A stretch of DNA of 14,955 nt from Conexibacter sp. (lineage in GTDB: Bacteria > Actinomycetota > Thermoleophilia > Solirubrobacterales > Solirubrobacteraceae), in NCBI GenBank assembly GCA_025964295.1, contig JAOPZD010000389.1, forward strand, positions 1-14,955, written 5' to 3'. Positions 1 to 8,287 of this stretch are shown here, piece by piece. The notes under the pieces are model-generated. The model ran no database searches, was not told the DNA's origin, and saw only the letters and a program-made list of their open reading frames with translations. Position 1 is the first letter of the stretch, and each line of letters begins with the position of its first letter. The position numbers and the translations under genes were made by a program.

Positions 1-275
1 CCGCCGCCGCTGTCGCCCGCGCCCGGCAGGTCGATGCGCAGCGACGCGACGCCCGTGGCCGACAGCGACAGCGCCCACATGCGCAGGCCGCGATAGGCGC
101 AGACGTCGTCGTAGCCGAAGGGGGGCACGAGCACGACCGCCGTGCCGGCGCCCTCGCGGACGCCGTGGAAGACGCCGAAGACGGGCTCGCCGACGGCGGG
201 GTCGTGCAGGTACAGCGGCCGTGGCGCGGGCACGGATCCGCGAACGGGAACGGGTGCGGGGCCGGTCACGTGCAT
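1..275 (-). CDS. alpha/beta hydrolase, N-terminal part only (cut by left edge)
   Basis: An open frame on the minus strand starts at ATG 275 and runs off the left edge, giving about 91 residues. The visible peptide contains VVLVPPFGYDD followed by the segment RGLRMWALSLSATGVASLRIDLPGAGDS. This is the pattern of the first strands of an alpha/beta hydrolase: an oxyanion-loop region (here PPFGY), then the helix and strand ending in a D-x-PGxGDS motif. It resembles the S33 or exosortase-associated hydrolase group. The Ser nucleophile elbow, acid and His would lie outside the window, so activity and substrate cannot be judged. An in-frame GTG five codons upstream is an alternative start, and neither start has a clear ribosome binding site. 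The gene lies 72 bases downstream of the glycoside hydrolase on the same strand, so it may be co-transcribed. Fold call is fairly safe; specific function is unknown. Confidence 0.7.
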   Translation of the reverse strand, partial: MHVTGPAPVPVRGSVPAPRPLYLHDPAVGEPVFGVFHGVREGAGTAVVLVPPFGYDDVCAYRGLRMWALSLSATGVASLRIDLPGAGDSGG

Positions 276-347
276 GTCACTCTGCCACACCCATCGGCCC
301 GCTCCGGGCGGCCTTCAGGGCTCCGGACGGGTGATGGACCGGGCCGC

Positions 348-1637
348 TCAGCGCGAGCGCGTGACGCTGCCGGTCCACGTGCCCGACACGCGCACGCGCA
401 GGCTCGACGTGCCGATCGCCCTGGGCAGCACGACCTTGTAGGCGCCGAAGCGGTCGGTGCGGATCTCCGCCCGGAAGGCCAGCTGGCCCGCGCGCCAGAC
501 GCGCAGCTGGAAGAACTCCGTCTGCGTCGCGGTCCCCTTGACGGTCACGCGGCCGTTGCGTGCGGTCAGCCGGGCCATCTTCGGCTTGGTGACGCGGACG
601 GCCTTGCCGCCGAAGACGTTGGCCACCGCCGTGAACGCCGGCTTGCGGGCGCCGGCACCGGTCAGCAGGCCGAACTGGTAGGCGTCGGACTGGTCGTTGA
701 TGGTGTAGACGACCGCCGCCTTGATCCAGCTCACGCCCTGGATCTTGCGCAGCGTGTCGACGAGGTTCTGGGCCTGCCCCGCGCGCGTGTTGCAGGCGTG
801 GTCGACCTTGAACGCCGGGCCGCCCTTGGCGTAGCAGCTGGTGAAGCCGAACTCGGCCAGCCACACCGGCTTGCTGTCGTGGTTGTGCTTCTGGACGGCG
901 CGCGTGACGCTCAGCGCGGTCAGCGGCACGTCGTAGAAGTGGACCGACAGCGCGTCGTAGCTGCCCTTGATCCCGGCGTCGTAGAGCGCCTGCAGCCACT
1001 TGCCGTTGGCGCCGACGAACGAGCCGGCGAGGACGGGGACCTGGGGCGCGACCCGCTTGAGCGCCGGGTAGGCGGCCTTGGCCAGCGCGACGTAGCCCTC
1101 GACCTTGTTCGGCCCGGCCCAGTACAGCTCGTTGGACTGGTCGGGCTCGTTCCAGATCTCGAAGGCGGCGAGCTTGGCCGCGTAGCGCGCGGCCAGGAAG
1201 GTGGAGATCTCGACGTAGCGCTGCGGGTTGGCCGGCGGGTACCGCAGCGCCTTGGCGGTGCGCTCGGCGCCCGGCTCGCAGGAGCCCTTCTCCGGTGCCG
1301 AGGACGCCCAGCACGGCGTCGAGTCGATCATCATCAGCGTCTTCATCCCGCGCGCGGCGGCGCCGTCGACGACGCGGTCGATCGCGGCGAGCTGGGCGGC
1401 GTCGCGCTGGCCGGCGGCGCTGGGCTCCAGCTCGGACCACACGACTTCGATGCGGACCACCTTGGCGTGCGTGGCCTTCGCCGCGTCCAGCGCGGTGTCG
1501 ACCTGGGCCTGGGTGGCCGAGGGGTAGGTCGGGATCCCCTGGACGCCGTAGAGCGGCTTGGCGGCCGAGGCGGCGGCCGGCAGGCCCGTCAGGGCAGCGA
1601 GAAGGGACGCGAGGACGAGGAGAGCGCGCGGGTTCAC
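348..1637 (-). CDS. secreted clan-A glycoside hydrolase-like protein (GH39/GH5-type)
   Basis: The 429-residue protein starts at a GTG. Residues 1-26 form a signal peptide (Arg at 4, hydrophobic core, AASAA before the likely cut), so it should be exported. Residues about 30-345 look like a (beta/alpha)8 glycosidase of clan GH-A: RIEVVWSELEP at 62-72, the motif FEIWNEPD at 159-166 with probable acid/base Glu164, and WLAEFGF at 259-265 with probable nucleophile Glu262. The spacing of about 98 residues fits the clan. Cysteines at 109, 120, 268 and 282 could form disulfides. Residues about 346-429 look beta-rich (KGTATQTEFFQLRVW) and may be a small sandwich module. The substrate is not evident; GH39-like or GH5-like proteins of actinobacteria are the nearest guess. 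It lies 34 bases after the MerR gene on the same strand but has no obvious link to acyl-CoA metabolism. No good ribosome binding site is visible. Confidence 0.72.
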   Translation of the reverse strand: MNPRALLVLASLLAALTGLPAAASAAKPLYGVQGIPTYPSATQAQVDTALDAAKATHAKVVRIEVVWSELEPSAAGQRDAAQLAAIDRVVDGAAARGMKTLMMIDSTPCWASSAPEKGSCEPGAERTAKALRYPPANPQRYVEISTFLAARYAAKLAAFEIWNEPDQSNELYWAGPNKVEGYVALAKAAYPALKRVAPQVPVLAGSFVGANGKWLQALYDAGIKGSYDALSVHFYDVPLTALSVTRAVQKHNHDSKPVWLAEFGFTSCYAKGGPAFKVDHACNTRAGQAQNLVDTLRKIQGVSWIKAAVVYTINDQSDAYQFGLLTGAGARKPAFTAVANVFGGKAVRVTKPKMARLTARNGRVTVKGTATQTEFFQLRVWRAGQLAFRAEIRTDRFGAYKVVLPRAIGTSSLRVRVSGTWTGSVTRSR

Positions 1638-1671
1638 GCGCTGCAGTGTGACACGAGTTTCTGGGAAGTCG

Positions 1672-2376
1672 TCAGCGTTCGCGCGCCTGGCGGCGCAGCT
1701 CGGCCAGCATCAGCTTGGAGTGCATGGCGCCCAGGAGCTCGCGCAGCGGCTCGGTGCCGGAGGCGATGATGTCGGCCGCGCGGTCGGGCTCGACCTCGCC
1801 GGCGAGGCGGCCGAGCATCGTCGTGATCTCCTCCTCGACCAGCGGCTGCAAGGCCTCGCGGTAGCGCAGCGTGTCGTACACCGTGAAGCCCAGCGTCTCG
1901 TCGTAGCCGCCCGCCCGGAAGCGCACCATCGCCTCGATGATCGCGACGTCGTCGGCGTCGTAGCCGCGCGTGGTCGGGGTCAGCACGCCGATCTCGGCCA
2001 ACCTGTCCAGGACGACCTGCGGCAGGTCGTAGCGCGTGCGGATCTCGGCCGGGCTGACCCGCGCCTCCTCGCGGCGCTCCAGCGCGCGCTCGATGATCTT
2101 GTCCTCCAGCTCGACGAGCGCCAGCGCGCGGTCGGGGTCCTCGTCGAGCATGCCCTTGATGACCTTCAGGGGCATGAAGCGATCCTCCTGGAGGCGCTTG
2201 ATGAGCGTGATGCGCTCGACGTAGCCCGGCGGGTAGTAGGCCATGTTGCGCGACGTGCGCACCACGCCGTCGCCGTCGCCGAGCAGGCCCTCGCGGAGGT
2301 AGTGCTTGATCGTGCCCGCGCTCACGCCACTGCGCTGCGCCAGCTCGCTCATCTTGAGGAGGCCGTCGTCGTTCAC
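1672..2376 (-). CDS. MerR-family transcriptional regulator with two MerR-like modules
   Basis: The 234-residue protein starts at GTG 2376, which overlaps the stop of the upstream CaiB-type gene by 4 bases (GTGA), so translation is probably coupled. Residues 9-76 are a typical MerR DNA-binding domain: MSELAQRSGVSAGTIKHYLR, a wing with YYPPGYVERI, then the recognition-linked helices. Residues about 87-104 form a short charged helix. Residues about 108-160 look like a second copy of the same fold: EIRTRYDLPQVVLDRLAEIGVL, then RGYDADDVAIIEAMVRFRAGGY, which aligns helix for helix with the first. The remaining C-terminal helices (168-230) could be a dimerisation or sensing region; no metal-binding Cys cluster is visible. 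MerR proteins such as LiuR control branched-chain acyl-CoA catabolism in proteobacteria, which fits the neighbours. The 23-bp motif upstream of this operon is a candidate autoregulatory site. An internal ATG at codon 9 is an alternative start. Confidence 0.85.
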   Translation of the reverse strand: MNDDGLLKMSELAQRSGVSAGTIKHYLREGLLGDGDGVVRTSRNMAYYPPGYVERITLIKRLQEDRFMPLKVIKGMLDEDPDRALALVELEDKIIERALERREEARVSPAEIRTRYDLPQVVLDRLAEIGVLTPTTRGYDADDVAIIEAMVRFRAGGYDETLGFTVYDTLRYREALQPLVEEEITTMLGRLAGEVEPDRAADIIASGTEPLRELLGAMHSKLMLAELRRQARER

Positions 2377-3608
2377 TGGGCGAGGAACGTATTTCCCGCG
2401 GGTGACGTGGACGCTCCCGCCACCGCGCCGCTCTCCACCAGCTGCGCGATGTCGTCCTCGCCGTACCCGGCTTCCTGCAGCACCTGCTCGGTGTGCTCGC
2501 CCAGCGCGGGGCCGCCGGAGCGCACCCGGCCCGGGGTGCGCGAGAGCTTGACCGGCATGCCGAGGCCCCGCACCAGCCCGGCGCCCGGCTGCTCGAACTC
2601 GATGACCATCTCGCGCGCCCGGACGAGCTCGGACTCCAGCGCCTCCTCGACCTCGAGGACCGGCTCCAGGCAGCAGTCGTGCGCGTCGGCGAAGGCGGCC
2701 CACTCGGCGCGCGTGCGGCCGGCGAAGATCTGCTCGACCTCGGCGTGCGCGGCGCTGCCGGGCCGCTCGAACTGGTGCTCGATCAGGTCCGGGCGCCCGA
2801 CGCCGTCGGCCCATGCCGCGAAGAACTTCGGCTCCAGCGCGCCGAGCGTCACCCAGCCGTCGGAGCACGCGTACGGCCGGTAGCAGAGCAGCGAGCCGCC
2901 GAGCAGCTCGCTGCCGCGCCGCGGCTTCTCGCCCGCCGCGAAGACGCGCGCGGCGACCATCGCCAGCCACGACAGCGCGCCGTCGAACATCGAGACGTCG
3001 ACGAGCTGGCCCTCGCCGCTGCGGTCGCGCTCGCGCAGCGCGGCGAGGATCCCGAAGGCGGCCATCAGCGCGCCGCCGCCGAGGTCGGCGATCTGGCCGC
3101 CGGCCTGGATCGGCGGGCCGTCGGCGTCGCCGCTGATCGCCAGGACCCCGTTGAGCCCCAGGTAGTTCATGTCGTGCCCGGAGCGCTGGACGTTGGGGCC
3201 GGTGAGGCCGTAGCCGGTGATCGCGCAGTAGACGAGCCGCGGGTTCTCCTCGCGCAGGCGCTCGTAGCCGACGCCGAGGCGGTCGAGCACCCCCGGCCGG
3301 AAGGACTCCAGCAGGACGTCGGCGTCGCGGGCCAGGCGCAGCAGCACGTCGCGGCCCGCCTCCGTCTTGAGGTCGATGCGGACCGAGCGCTTGCCGCGGT
3401 TCAACGACAGGAACAGCGCGGACTTGGCCGTCTCCTCGGCGCCCTCGAAGGCCGGCGGCGACCAGCGGATGTAGTCGCCCATGCCGGTGTCCTCGACCTT
3501 GATCACGTCGGCGCCGAAGTCGGCGAGCAGCAGCGAGCAGAACCCGCCGGGCAGCAGGCGGCTGAGGTCGAGGACCTTGAGGCCCTCGAAGGGCAGCGCG
3601 GCGCTCAC
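2373..3608 (-). CDS. CaiB/BaiF family enzyme, probably alpha-methylacyl-CoA racemase type
   Basis: The 411-residue protein belongs to the class III CoA-transferase/racemase family ([28 protein letters not shown] near the N-terminus). The residues known as catalytic in Mycobacterium MCR (His126, Asp156, Glu241) have counterparts at nearly identical spacing: GHDMNY with His145, QIADLGGG with Asp175 and ALEPKFF with Glu259. This favours 2-methylacyl-CoA epimerisation over CoA transfer, although the Asp is shared by both subgroups, so a transferase role is possible. The likely role is converting (2R)- to (2S)-methylacyl-CoA so that an acyl-CoA dehydrogenase can act on it. The GTG start overlaps the BKACE stop by 4 bases, and its own stop overlaps the MerR start in the same way, so the three genes form one operon. 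Cytoplasmic; no signal or membrane segment. Confidence 0.85.
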   Translation of the reverse strand: MSAALPFEGLKVLDLSRLLPGGFCSLLLADFGADVIKVEDTGMGDYIRWSPPAFEGAEETAKSALFLSLNRGKRSVRIDLKTEAGRDVLLRLARDADVLLESFRPGVLDRLGVGYERLREENPRLVYCAITGYGLTGPNVQRSGHDMNYLGLNGVLAISGDADGPPIQAGGQIADLGGGALMAAFGILAALRERDRSGEGQLVDVSMFDGALSWLAMVAARVFAAGEKPRRGSELLGGSLLCYRPYACSDGWVTLGALEPKFFAAWADGVGRPDLIEHQFERPGSAAHAEVEQIFAGRTRAEWAAFADAHDCCLEPVLEVEEALESELVRAREMVIEFEQPGAGLVRGLGMPVKLSRTPGRVRSGGPALGEHTEQVLQEAGYGEDDIAQLVESGAVAGASTSPAGNTFLAQ

Positions 3609-4501
3609 GCCGCGGCCCCGGCGCGCGCCTTCAGCCCCAACAAGGCCCGCGCCTCCTCCACCGTCGCCGGGCGGCGCCCCGCGTCGGCGGTCATCCGGCG
3701 CGCCCTGGCGATCAGGTCGCCGTTGGAGCGCGCCATCTCGCCGTCGGGCAGGTAGAGGTTGTCCTCCAGCCCGACGCGGATCGAGCCGCCCAGCGACAGC
3801 GCCGCGGCCAGCAGCGTCCACTGCACGCGCGAGATGCCGATGACGCCCCAGTGCGCGGCGAGACCCGATCCCGCCCACGCCAGGTTGTCGGCCATCGCGG
3901 CGAGGTTGCGCGCGGTCGGGGGCACGCCGCCCACGACGCCCATCACGAAGTCGGCGTGCAGCGGCGCCTCCAACAGCCCCATGTCGATCAGGGGCGCGAG
4001 GGATCCGACATGGCCGAGGTCGAAGCACTCGTGCTCGGGCTTGATTCCGAGCTCCTTCATGGCCTGCAACAACTCGATGATCTCGTCGAACGGGTTGGGG
4101 AAGACCGTGGAGAAGACGAAGTCCTTGCGCCGCGCCGAGTACTTCGCGTAGTTCATGGACCCCATGTTGAGCGCGGCGACCTCGGGCGGGCAGGCCCGCA
4201 GGTAGGCGATGCGCTTCTCGACCGACACGCCGATCGTGCCGGTGGAGAAGTTGAGGATCGCGGCGTCGCCGACCTCGGCGCGGATCGCGTCGTGGATCGC
4301 GGTGAAGTCCTCGGCCTCGTAGCTCGGCGTCCCGTCCGGCCGGCGCGCGTGGATGTGGATGTGCACGCCGCCCTCGTCGACGATCCGCCGTGCCTCGGCG
4401 GCGTACTCGGCGGGCGTGTAGGGGATCGCCGGGCACTGGTCGCGGTTGGCCAGCGCGCCGGAGATGGCGCAGGTGATGACGACAGGATCCTCGAGGCTCA
4501 A
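3605..4501 (-). CDS. BKACE-family beta-keto acid cleavage enzyme (DUF849)
   Basis: Members of this family condense a beta-keto acid with acetyl-CoA and cleave it to acetoacetate and a new CoA ester; the founding member, Kce, acts in lysine fermentation. The predicted 298-residue protein shows the zinc-site motif HIHAR (His49 and His51) and RVGLE (Arg242 and Glu246), matching the His-x-His and Arg-x3-Glu of Kce. FSTGT at 85-89 and NMGSMNY at 112-118 are further family motifs. At the Kce Glu14 position this protein reads SGAL rather than GAE, suggesting a subfamily with another substrate. I chose TTG 4501, preceded by GGAG 10 bases upstream, because the family start normally lies just before PVVITCA. 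An in-frame GTG at 4540 would add 13 residues but sits inside the 23-bp repeated operator. This is the first gene of the operon with CaiB and MerR. The actual substrate is unknown. Confidence 0.87.
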   Translation of the reverse strand: MSLEDPVVITCAISGALANRDQCPAIPYTPAEYAAEARRIVDEGGVHIHIHARRPDGTPSYEAEDFTAIHDAIRAEVGDAAILNFSTGTIGVSVEKRIAYLRACPPEVAALNMGSMNYAKYSARRKDFVFSTVFPNPFDEIIELLQAMKELGIKPEHECFDLGHVGSLAPLIDMGLLEAPLHADFVMGVVGGVPPTARNLAAMADNLAWAGSGLAAHWGVIGISRVQWTLLAAALSLGGSIRVGLEDNLYLPDGEMARSNGDLIARARRMTADAGRRPATVEEARALLGLKARAGAAA

Positions 4502-4525
4502 GGGTCGTTCGCTCCGAAGGTGGAA

Positions 4526-4548
4526 AGTGGGACGTGCCACTTCTCACT
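4526..4548. promoter_or_regulatory. repeated operator motif, copy A (BKACE operon)
   Basis: Plus strand 4526-4541 reads AGTGGGACGTGCCACT, an inverted repeat with 7-bp arms (one mismatch) and a 2-bp centre. It is followed directly by a third half-site, TCTCACT (4542-4548). The same arrangement recurs at 8265 and 10732. It matches copy C at 19 of 23 positions and copy B at 18 of 23. It lies 24 bases upstream of the TTG start of the BKACE gene and could also affect the divergent chemotaxis gene. The binding protein is inferred to be the MerR or TetR regulator of this window. Confidence 0.6.
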
Positions 4549-4649
4549 CTGTCGCAATCGGCGCAGCGGCGCAAGCGCGACCGGGGAGACAGCGGCGTCT
4601 GCTCGGAGGTCAGCTTGCGGACCAGATCTCGGCGCGGCGGGGTCCGGAT

Positions 4650-4680
4650 CGTGTTCGCTGTGCGCACGGCTGCGAACGCG
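4650..4680 (+). promoter_or_regulatory. stem-loop 1 in the leader region of the chemotaxis receptor
   Basis: CGTGTTCGC (4650-4658) pairs with GCGAACGCG (4672-4680) over 9 bp with one G-U pair and a 13-base loop. It lies in the 347-base stretch between the divergent BKACE and chemotaxis genes. Apart from this, the second stem-loop and operator copy A, I see no gene or recognisable promoter in that stretch. In DNA form it could equally be a protein-binding palindrome. Confidence 0.3.
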
Positions 4681-4742
4681 GGAACGTCGCGACCAGACAG
4701 CCAGCCCGCGTCCCAGGACGGACGCGCCGGCCGCCTCGGGAC

Positions 4743-4780
4743 CGGCGTGCGCCCCGCCCTCAGCCGCAGGGCGCACGCCG
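4743..4780 (+). promoter_or_regulatory. stem-loop 2 in the leader region of the chemotaxis receptor
   Basis: CGGCGTGCGCCC (4743-4754) is perfectly complementary to GGGCGCACGCCG (4769-4780), giving a 12-bp stem with a 14-base loop, 68 bases upstream of the chemotaxis receptor start. There is no T-run after it, so it is not a classical terminator. I could not match it to a known riboswitch class by eye. Confidence 0.4.
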
Positions 4781-4848
4781 CGGCCCCGGCTCGTCCGTCC
4801 CCCGATGAGGGGATGCACCACCCTGGCTCGCGGCCGATCGAGTGGAGC

Positions 4849-6660
4849 ATGCGCCTCTCCATCGGAGCCAAGCTCGCCGGTGCCTTCGCCGCCGTGCTGG
4901 CCATCACCGCCGCCCTCGGCCTGCTCGGACTGTCAGAGATCCGGACGGTCACCCACCACGCGATGCACATCAACGACGAGACGGTCCCGAGCGTCGGCAA
5001 CATCGACGACGTCGCCCGCAACGTCGAGATCTTCCGCCAGGACCAGTTCCGCCACATCGCCGCCAACGGCGAGGCCGCCATCGCGGCCGACCTGGTCAAG
5101 GACCGCAAGGCCGTCGCCGCCGCGCTGAGCTCCTACCGCCCGCTGATCGCCGACGACATCGACCAGGGGTCCTTCGACGCCGTCGCCGGGCAGTGGACGG
5201 CCTACCGCGCCGCCACCGCGCGGGTCGTCGCGCTCAGCCGCGCCGGCCGCGACGCCGAGGCCATCGCGCTGATGAACGGCACCGAGCCGAGCTTCGCCAA
5301 GCTCGAGCGCGACATGGATCGCTGGGCGACCGACGCCGACCACGACGGCGACACCGCCGCCAAGGCCGCGCAGGCCGCCCACGACCGCGCCGTGCGCACC
5401 ACCTGGCTGCTGCTGATCGCCGGCCTGCTCGTCGGCGTCGCCGTCGCCGTCCTGATGACCCGCGCGATCCGGTCCGCCGTCCGCACGATCGTCGACCGCC
5501 TGGACAGCCTGAGCGCCAACGACACCGCCGACCTGCGCGCCGGCCTGGATCGCTTCGCCGAGGGCGACCTCACCCACGAGGCCCACGCGACCACGCCGGC
5601 GATCGAGGCGTTCTCCGGCGACGAGCTGGGCGACGCCGCCCGCGCGGTCGAGAAGGTCCGCGTCAACACGGTGGCCTCGCTCGACGCCTACAACGCGTCC
5701 CGCCACGAGCTGTCGACGCTGATCGCCCAGGTCGCCGGCAGCGCCACCACCGTGTCGGCGGCGTCGGTCCAGATGGCGTCGACCTCCGACGAGGCCGGCC
5801 GGGCCGCCGGCGAGATCGCCAACGCGATCTCCGAGGTCGCCCGGGGCAGCACGCGCCAGGTCACGTCGATCGAGGACATGCGCACGCTCGTCACCGAGGT
5901 CGAGGAGGTCACGACGCGCTCCGCGCAGGACGCCTCCGACGCCGCCCGCGTGGCCGAGGAGACGCTGGAGGTCGCGACCGCCGGCGCCCAGGCCGTCCAG
6001 GGCGCCGACGACGCGATGACGTCGGTCCGCGACGCCTCGACGCAGGCCGGCGCGGTCATCCGCACGCTGGAGTCCAAGTCCACCGAGATCGGCTCGATCG
6101 TCGACACCATCGGGTCGATCGCCGAGCAGACCAACCTGTTGGCCTTGAACGCCGCCATCGAGGCGGCGCGCGCCGGCGAGCAGGGCCGCGGCTTCGCCGT
6201 CGTCGCCGACGAGGTCCGCAAGCTCGCCGAGGAGTCGCAGGTCGCCTCGCGCTCGATCGCCGGGCTGATCGCCGAGATCCAGGCCGAGACCCAGCAGGCC
6301 GTCGCCGCCGTCGAGGAGGGCGCCCGCCGCACCGAGGACGGGGCCTCCGTCGTCGCCGACGCGCGCACCGCCTTCGAGCAGATCGGCGGCGCGGTCGAGG
6401 ACGTCACCCACCGCGTCGGGCAGATCGCCGCCGCCGTGCAGCAGATCGCCGCCTCGGCCGCGACCGTCGGCGAGCGCGTCGGCGACGTCGCCGCGATCGC
6501 CGAGCAGTCCTCGGCCTCCGCCCAGCAGGTCTCCGCCTCGACGGAGGAGACCTCGGCCTCCACGGAGGAGATCGCCGCGTCGGCCGCCGACCTGGCGACG
6601 ACCGCGGGCGAGCTGGCCGAGCTGGTCGGGCGCTTCCGCCTGGCGACGGTCGGCGCCTAG
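4849..6660 (+). CDS. methyl-accepting chemotaxis protein
   Basis: The 603-residue protein is a transmembrane chemoreceptor. Residues 8-28 form the first membrane helix, residues 30-183 an all-helical sensor resembling the four-helix-bundle (4HB_MCP) type, and residues 184-206 the second membrane helix. A HAMP linker follows at about 207-285, and the rest is a long cytoplasmic coiled coil. The conserved hairpin tip that contacts CheA and CheW is present at 426-444 ([19 protein letters not shown]), followed by [18 protein letters not shown]. The C-terminus ends in a GRF motif without a CheR-binding pentapeptide. The ATG at 4849 places the start just before the first membrane helix; an in-frame ATG at 4813 would add 12 residues. 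No other chemotaxis or flagellar gene is in the window, so it is an orphan receptor here. The ligand is unknown. Ten bases separate its stop from that of the convergent carboxyltransferase gene. Confidence 0.93.
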   Translation: MRLSIGAKLAGAFAAVLAITAALGLLGLSEIRTVTHHAMHINDETVPSVGNIDDVARNVEIFRQDQFRHIAANGEAAIAADLVKDRKAVAAALSSYRPLIADDIDQGSFDAVAGQWTAYRAATARVVALSRAGRDAEAIALMNGTEPSFAKLERDMDRWATDADHDGDTAAKAAQAAHDRAVRTTWLLLIAGLLVGVAVAVLMTRAIRSAVRTIVDRLDSLSANDTADLRAGLDRFAEGDLTHEAHATTPAIEAFSGDELGDAARAVEKVRVNTVASLDAYNASRHELSTLIAQVAGSATTVSAASVQMASTSDEAGRAAGEIANAISEVARGSTRQVTSIEDMRTLVTEVEEVTTRSAQDASDAARVAEETLEVATAGAQAVQGADDAMTSVRDASTQAGAVIRTLESKSTEIGSIVDTIGSIAEQTNLLALNAAIEAARAGEQGRGFAVVADEVRKLAEESQVASRSIAGLIAEIQAETQQAVAAVEEGARRTEDGASVVADARTAFEQIGGAVEDVTHRVGQIAAAVQQIAASAATVGERVGDVAAIAEQSSASAQQVSASTEETSASTEEIAASAADLATTAGELAELVGRFRLATVGA

Positions 6661-6670
6661 CGCGGCGCCG

Positions 6671-8260
6671 CTAGACCGGCACCACGCCGTTGCGCTTCCA
6701 GGGCCGGGCGACGCGCTTGCCTTCGGCCATCTCGAGGCCGCGGCAGATGACCGGGCGGGTCTCGCGCGGGTCGATGACGTCGTCGATCATCGCGTTCTTG
6801 GCCGGGATGTAGGGGTCGATGATCTTGCGGTAGGCGTCGATCAGCTCGGCCTTCTTGGCGGCCGGGTCCTCGGCGGCGTCGACCTGCTTGCGGAAGACGA
6901 TCTCGACGGCGCCCTCGGCGCCCATGACGCTGATCTCCGCCGACGGCCAGGCGACGATCAGGTCGGGCTCGTAGGCGCGGCCGTTCATGACGTAGTAGCC
7001 GGCGCCGTAGCCCTTGCGGATGACCACGGTGATCTTCGGCACGGTCGCGTTGGCGACGGCGTACAACATCTTCGCGCCGTGGCGGATGATCCCGGCCGCC
7101 TCGACCTTGGACCCCACCATGAAGCCCGGGACGTCCATCAGGAAGACGAGCGGGATGCCGAACGCGTTGCACAGGTTCACGAAGCGGGCGGCCTTGTCGG
7201 CGGAGTCGTTGTCGAGGATCCCGCCGAGCTGCCTGGGCTGGTTGGCGACGATGCCCGCGGGGCGCCCGCCGAAGCGCGCGAAGCCCGTGATGATGGTCTT
7301 GGCGAACTGCGGCTTCATGTCGAAGAAGTCGCCGTCGTCGACGATCCGCCGGATCACCTCGTACATGTCATAGGGCTTGCGGTTGGACTCCGGCAGGACG
7401 TCGAGCAGCTCCTCGTCCATCCGGTCGATCGGGTCCGCGTCCGGTCCGGCCGCGCGGATCGGCGGCGCCTGCTCGTTGTGCGAGGGCAGGAACGACAAGT
7501 AGGCCTTGATCTTCTCGATGCACTCCTCGTCGCTGCCGACCTCCAGGTCGCCGACGCCCGACTTGCGGCAGTGCACGCGCGAGCCGCCGAGCTCCTCCTG
7601 CGTGACGTCCTCCCCCACCGCGGCGCGCACGAGGTGCGGGCCGGCCAGCGCCATCGAGCCGCGGCCCTTGACCATCGGGACGAAGTCCGCCAGCCCCGGG
7701 ATGTACGCGGTCCCCGCCGCGCACGGGCCCATCAGCGCCGCGACCTGCGGGATGACGCCCGACGCGACGACCTCCTCGCGGAACAGGTGCCCCGAGCCCG
7801 CGAACAGCGACCCGACCGCCTCCTGGATCCGCGCGCCGGCCGAGTCCAGCAGCCAGACCATCGGCATCCGCTTGCCCAGCGCCAGCTCGCGCAGCCGCGC
7901 GACCTTCGTCTCGCCGGTCATGCCCATCGACCCGGCCATGACCGTGAAGTCGTAGGCCGCGATCGCGACCAGCCGCCCCTCGACCTTGCCGTAGCCGGTG
8001 ATGACGCCGTCCGCCGGCGCCTCCTTGTCCTCCAGCCCGCGCACGGAGAAGTGGATCCCGGCGTGCAGGCCAAGCTCGGAGAACGTCCCCGGATCCACCA
8101 GCAGGTCGATCCGCTCCCGCGCCGTCAGCTTGTCGGCCGCATGCTGCTTGGCGATCCGCTCCTCACCGCCGCCCAGCCGCGCGGCGGCCCGCCGCTCCAG
8201 CAGGTCGTCGACGAGGGGGCGCAGCAGGGAGGTGGGCGAGGCGTGCGTGGTGTCCGTCAT
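6671..8260 (-). CDS. acyl-CoA carboxylase, carboxyltransferase (beta) subunit
   Basis: The 529-residue protein has the full length of PccB/AccD-type subunits, which move the carboxyl group from biotin to an acyl-CoA. The N-terminal crotonase-like half shows LTARERIDLLVDPGTF (45-60), LLDSAGARIQE (137-147) and GPCAAGTAY (178-186). The C-terminal half shows NQPRQLGGILDNDSADKAARF (340-360) and LMDVPGFMVGS (374-384). At the position where Streptomyces PccB has the specificity Asp422 (AYDVM) and AccB has Ile420, this protein has Tyr423 (GYYVM), so propionyl-CoA is not an obvious substrate. It is not the GNYGMCGRAY type of methylcrotonyl-CoA carboxylase either. No biotin carboxylase or biotin carrier gene is in the window, so the partner subunit must be elsewhere. 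Its ATG lies 4 bases from operator copy B and there is no good ribosome binding site, suggesting a near-leaderless message. It lies 59 bases after the arginase-like gene. Confidence 0.93.
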   Translation of the reverse strand: MTDTTHASPTSLLRPLVDDLLERRAAARLGGGEERIAKQHAADKLTARERIDLLVDPGTFSELGLHAGIHFSVRGLEDKEAPADGVITGYGKVEGRLVAIAAYDFTVMAGSMGMTGETKVARLRELALGKRMPMVWLLDSAGARIQEAVGSLFAGSGHLFREEVVASGVIPQVAALMGPCAAGTAYIPGLADFVPMVKGRGSMALAGPHLVRAAVGEDVTQEELGGSRVHCRKSGVGDLEVGSDEECIEKIKAYLSFLPSHNEQAPPIRAAGPDADPIDRMDEELLDVLPESNRKPYDMYEVIRRIVDDGDFFDMKPQFAKTIITGFARFGGRPAGIVANQPRQLGGILDNDSADKAARFVNLCNAFGIPLVFLMDVPGFMVGSKVEAAGIIRHGAKMLYAVANATVPKITVVIRKGYGAGYYVMNGRAYEPDLIVAWPSAEISVMGAEGAVEIVFRKQVDAAEDPAAKKAELIDAYRKIIDPYIPAKNAMIDDVIDPRETRPVICRGLEMAEGKRVARPWKRNGVVPV

Positions 8261-8264
8261 CAGA

Positions 8265-8287
8265 AGTAGGAAGTCCTACTTCCCACT
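8265..8287. promoter_or_regulatory. repeated operator motif, copy B (carboxyltransferase gene)
   Basis: Plus strand 8265-8280 reads AGTAGGAAGTCCTACT, a perfect inverted repeat of 7-bp arms around AG. It is followed by the third half-site TCCCACT (8281-8287). This is the most symmetrical of the three copies. It covers the candidate -10 box and lies immediately upstream of the start codon at 8260, a position typical of a repressor site. Confidence 0.65.

Noticed and set aside
1652..1671. Operator-like GGGAAGTCGTC near the glycoside hydrolase start
   Set aside because: Only a partial resemblance to one arm; no inverted repeat or third half-site.
165..1769. Long plus-strand open frame of 534 codons
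   Set aside because: It is a GC-driven shadow of the glycoside hydrolase gene; its peptide is Arg/Gly/Ala-rich with no family motifs, while the minus strand shows a signal peptide and catalytic motifs.
3609..5108. Upstream extension of the CaiB-type frame to 911 codons
   Set aside because: Upstream of GTG 3608 the frame runs through the BKACE gene and the intergenic region out of frame and shows no family similarity; the 4-base overlap start at 3608 gives a normal-length enzyme.
6652..6669. Bidirectional terminator between the convergent chemotaxis and carboxyltransferase genes
   Set aside because: Two GGCGCC hexamers could pair across TAGCGC, but the stem is only 6 bp, there is no T-run, and GGCGCC is common in this DNA.
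4842..6674. Second long plus-strand frame over the chemotaxis gene
   Set aside because: It is Arg-rich, low in complexity and in a different frame from the recognisable receptor with its hairpin motif.
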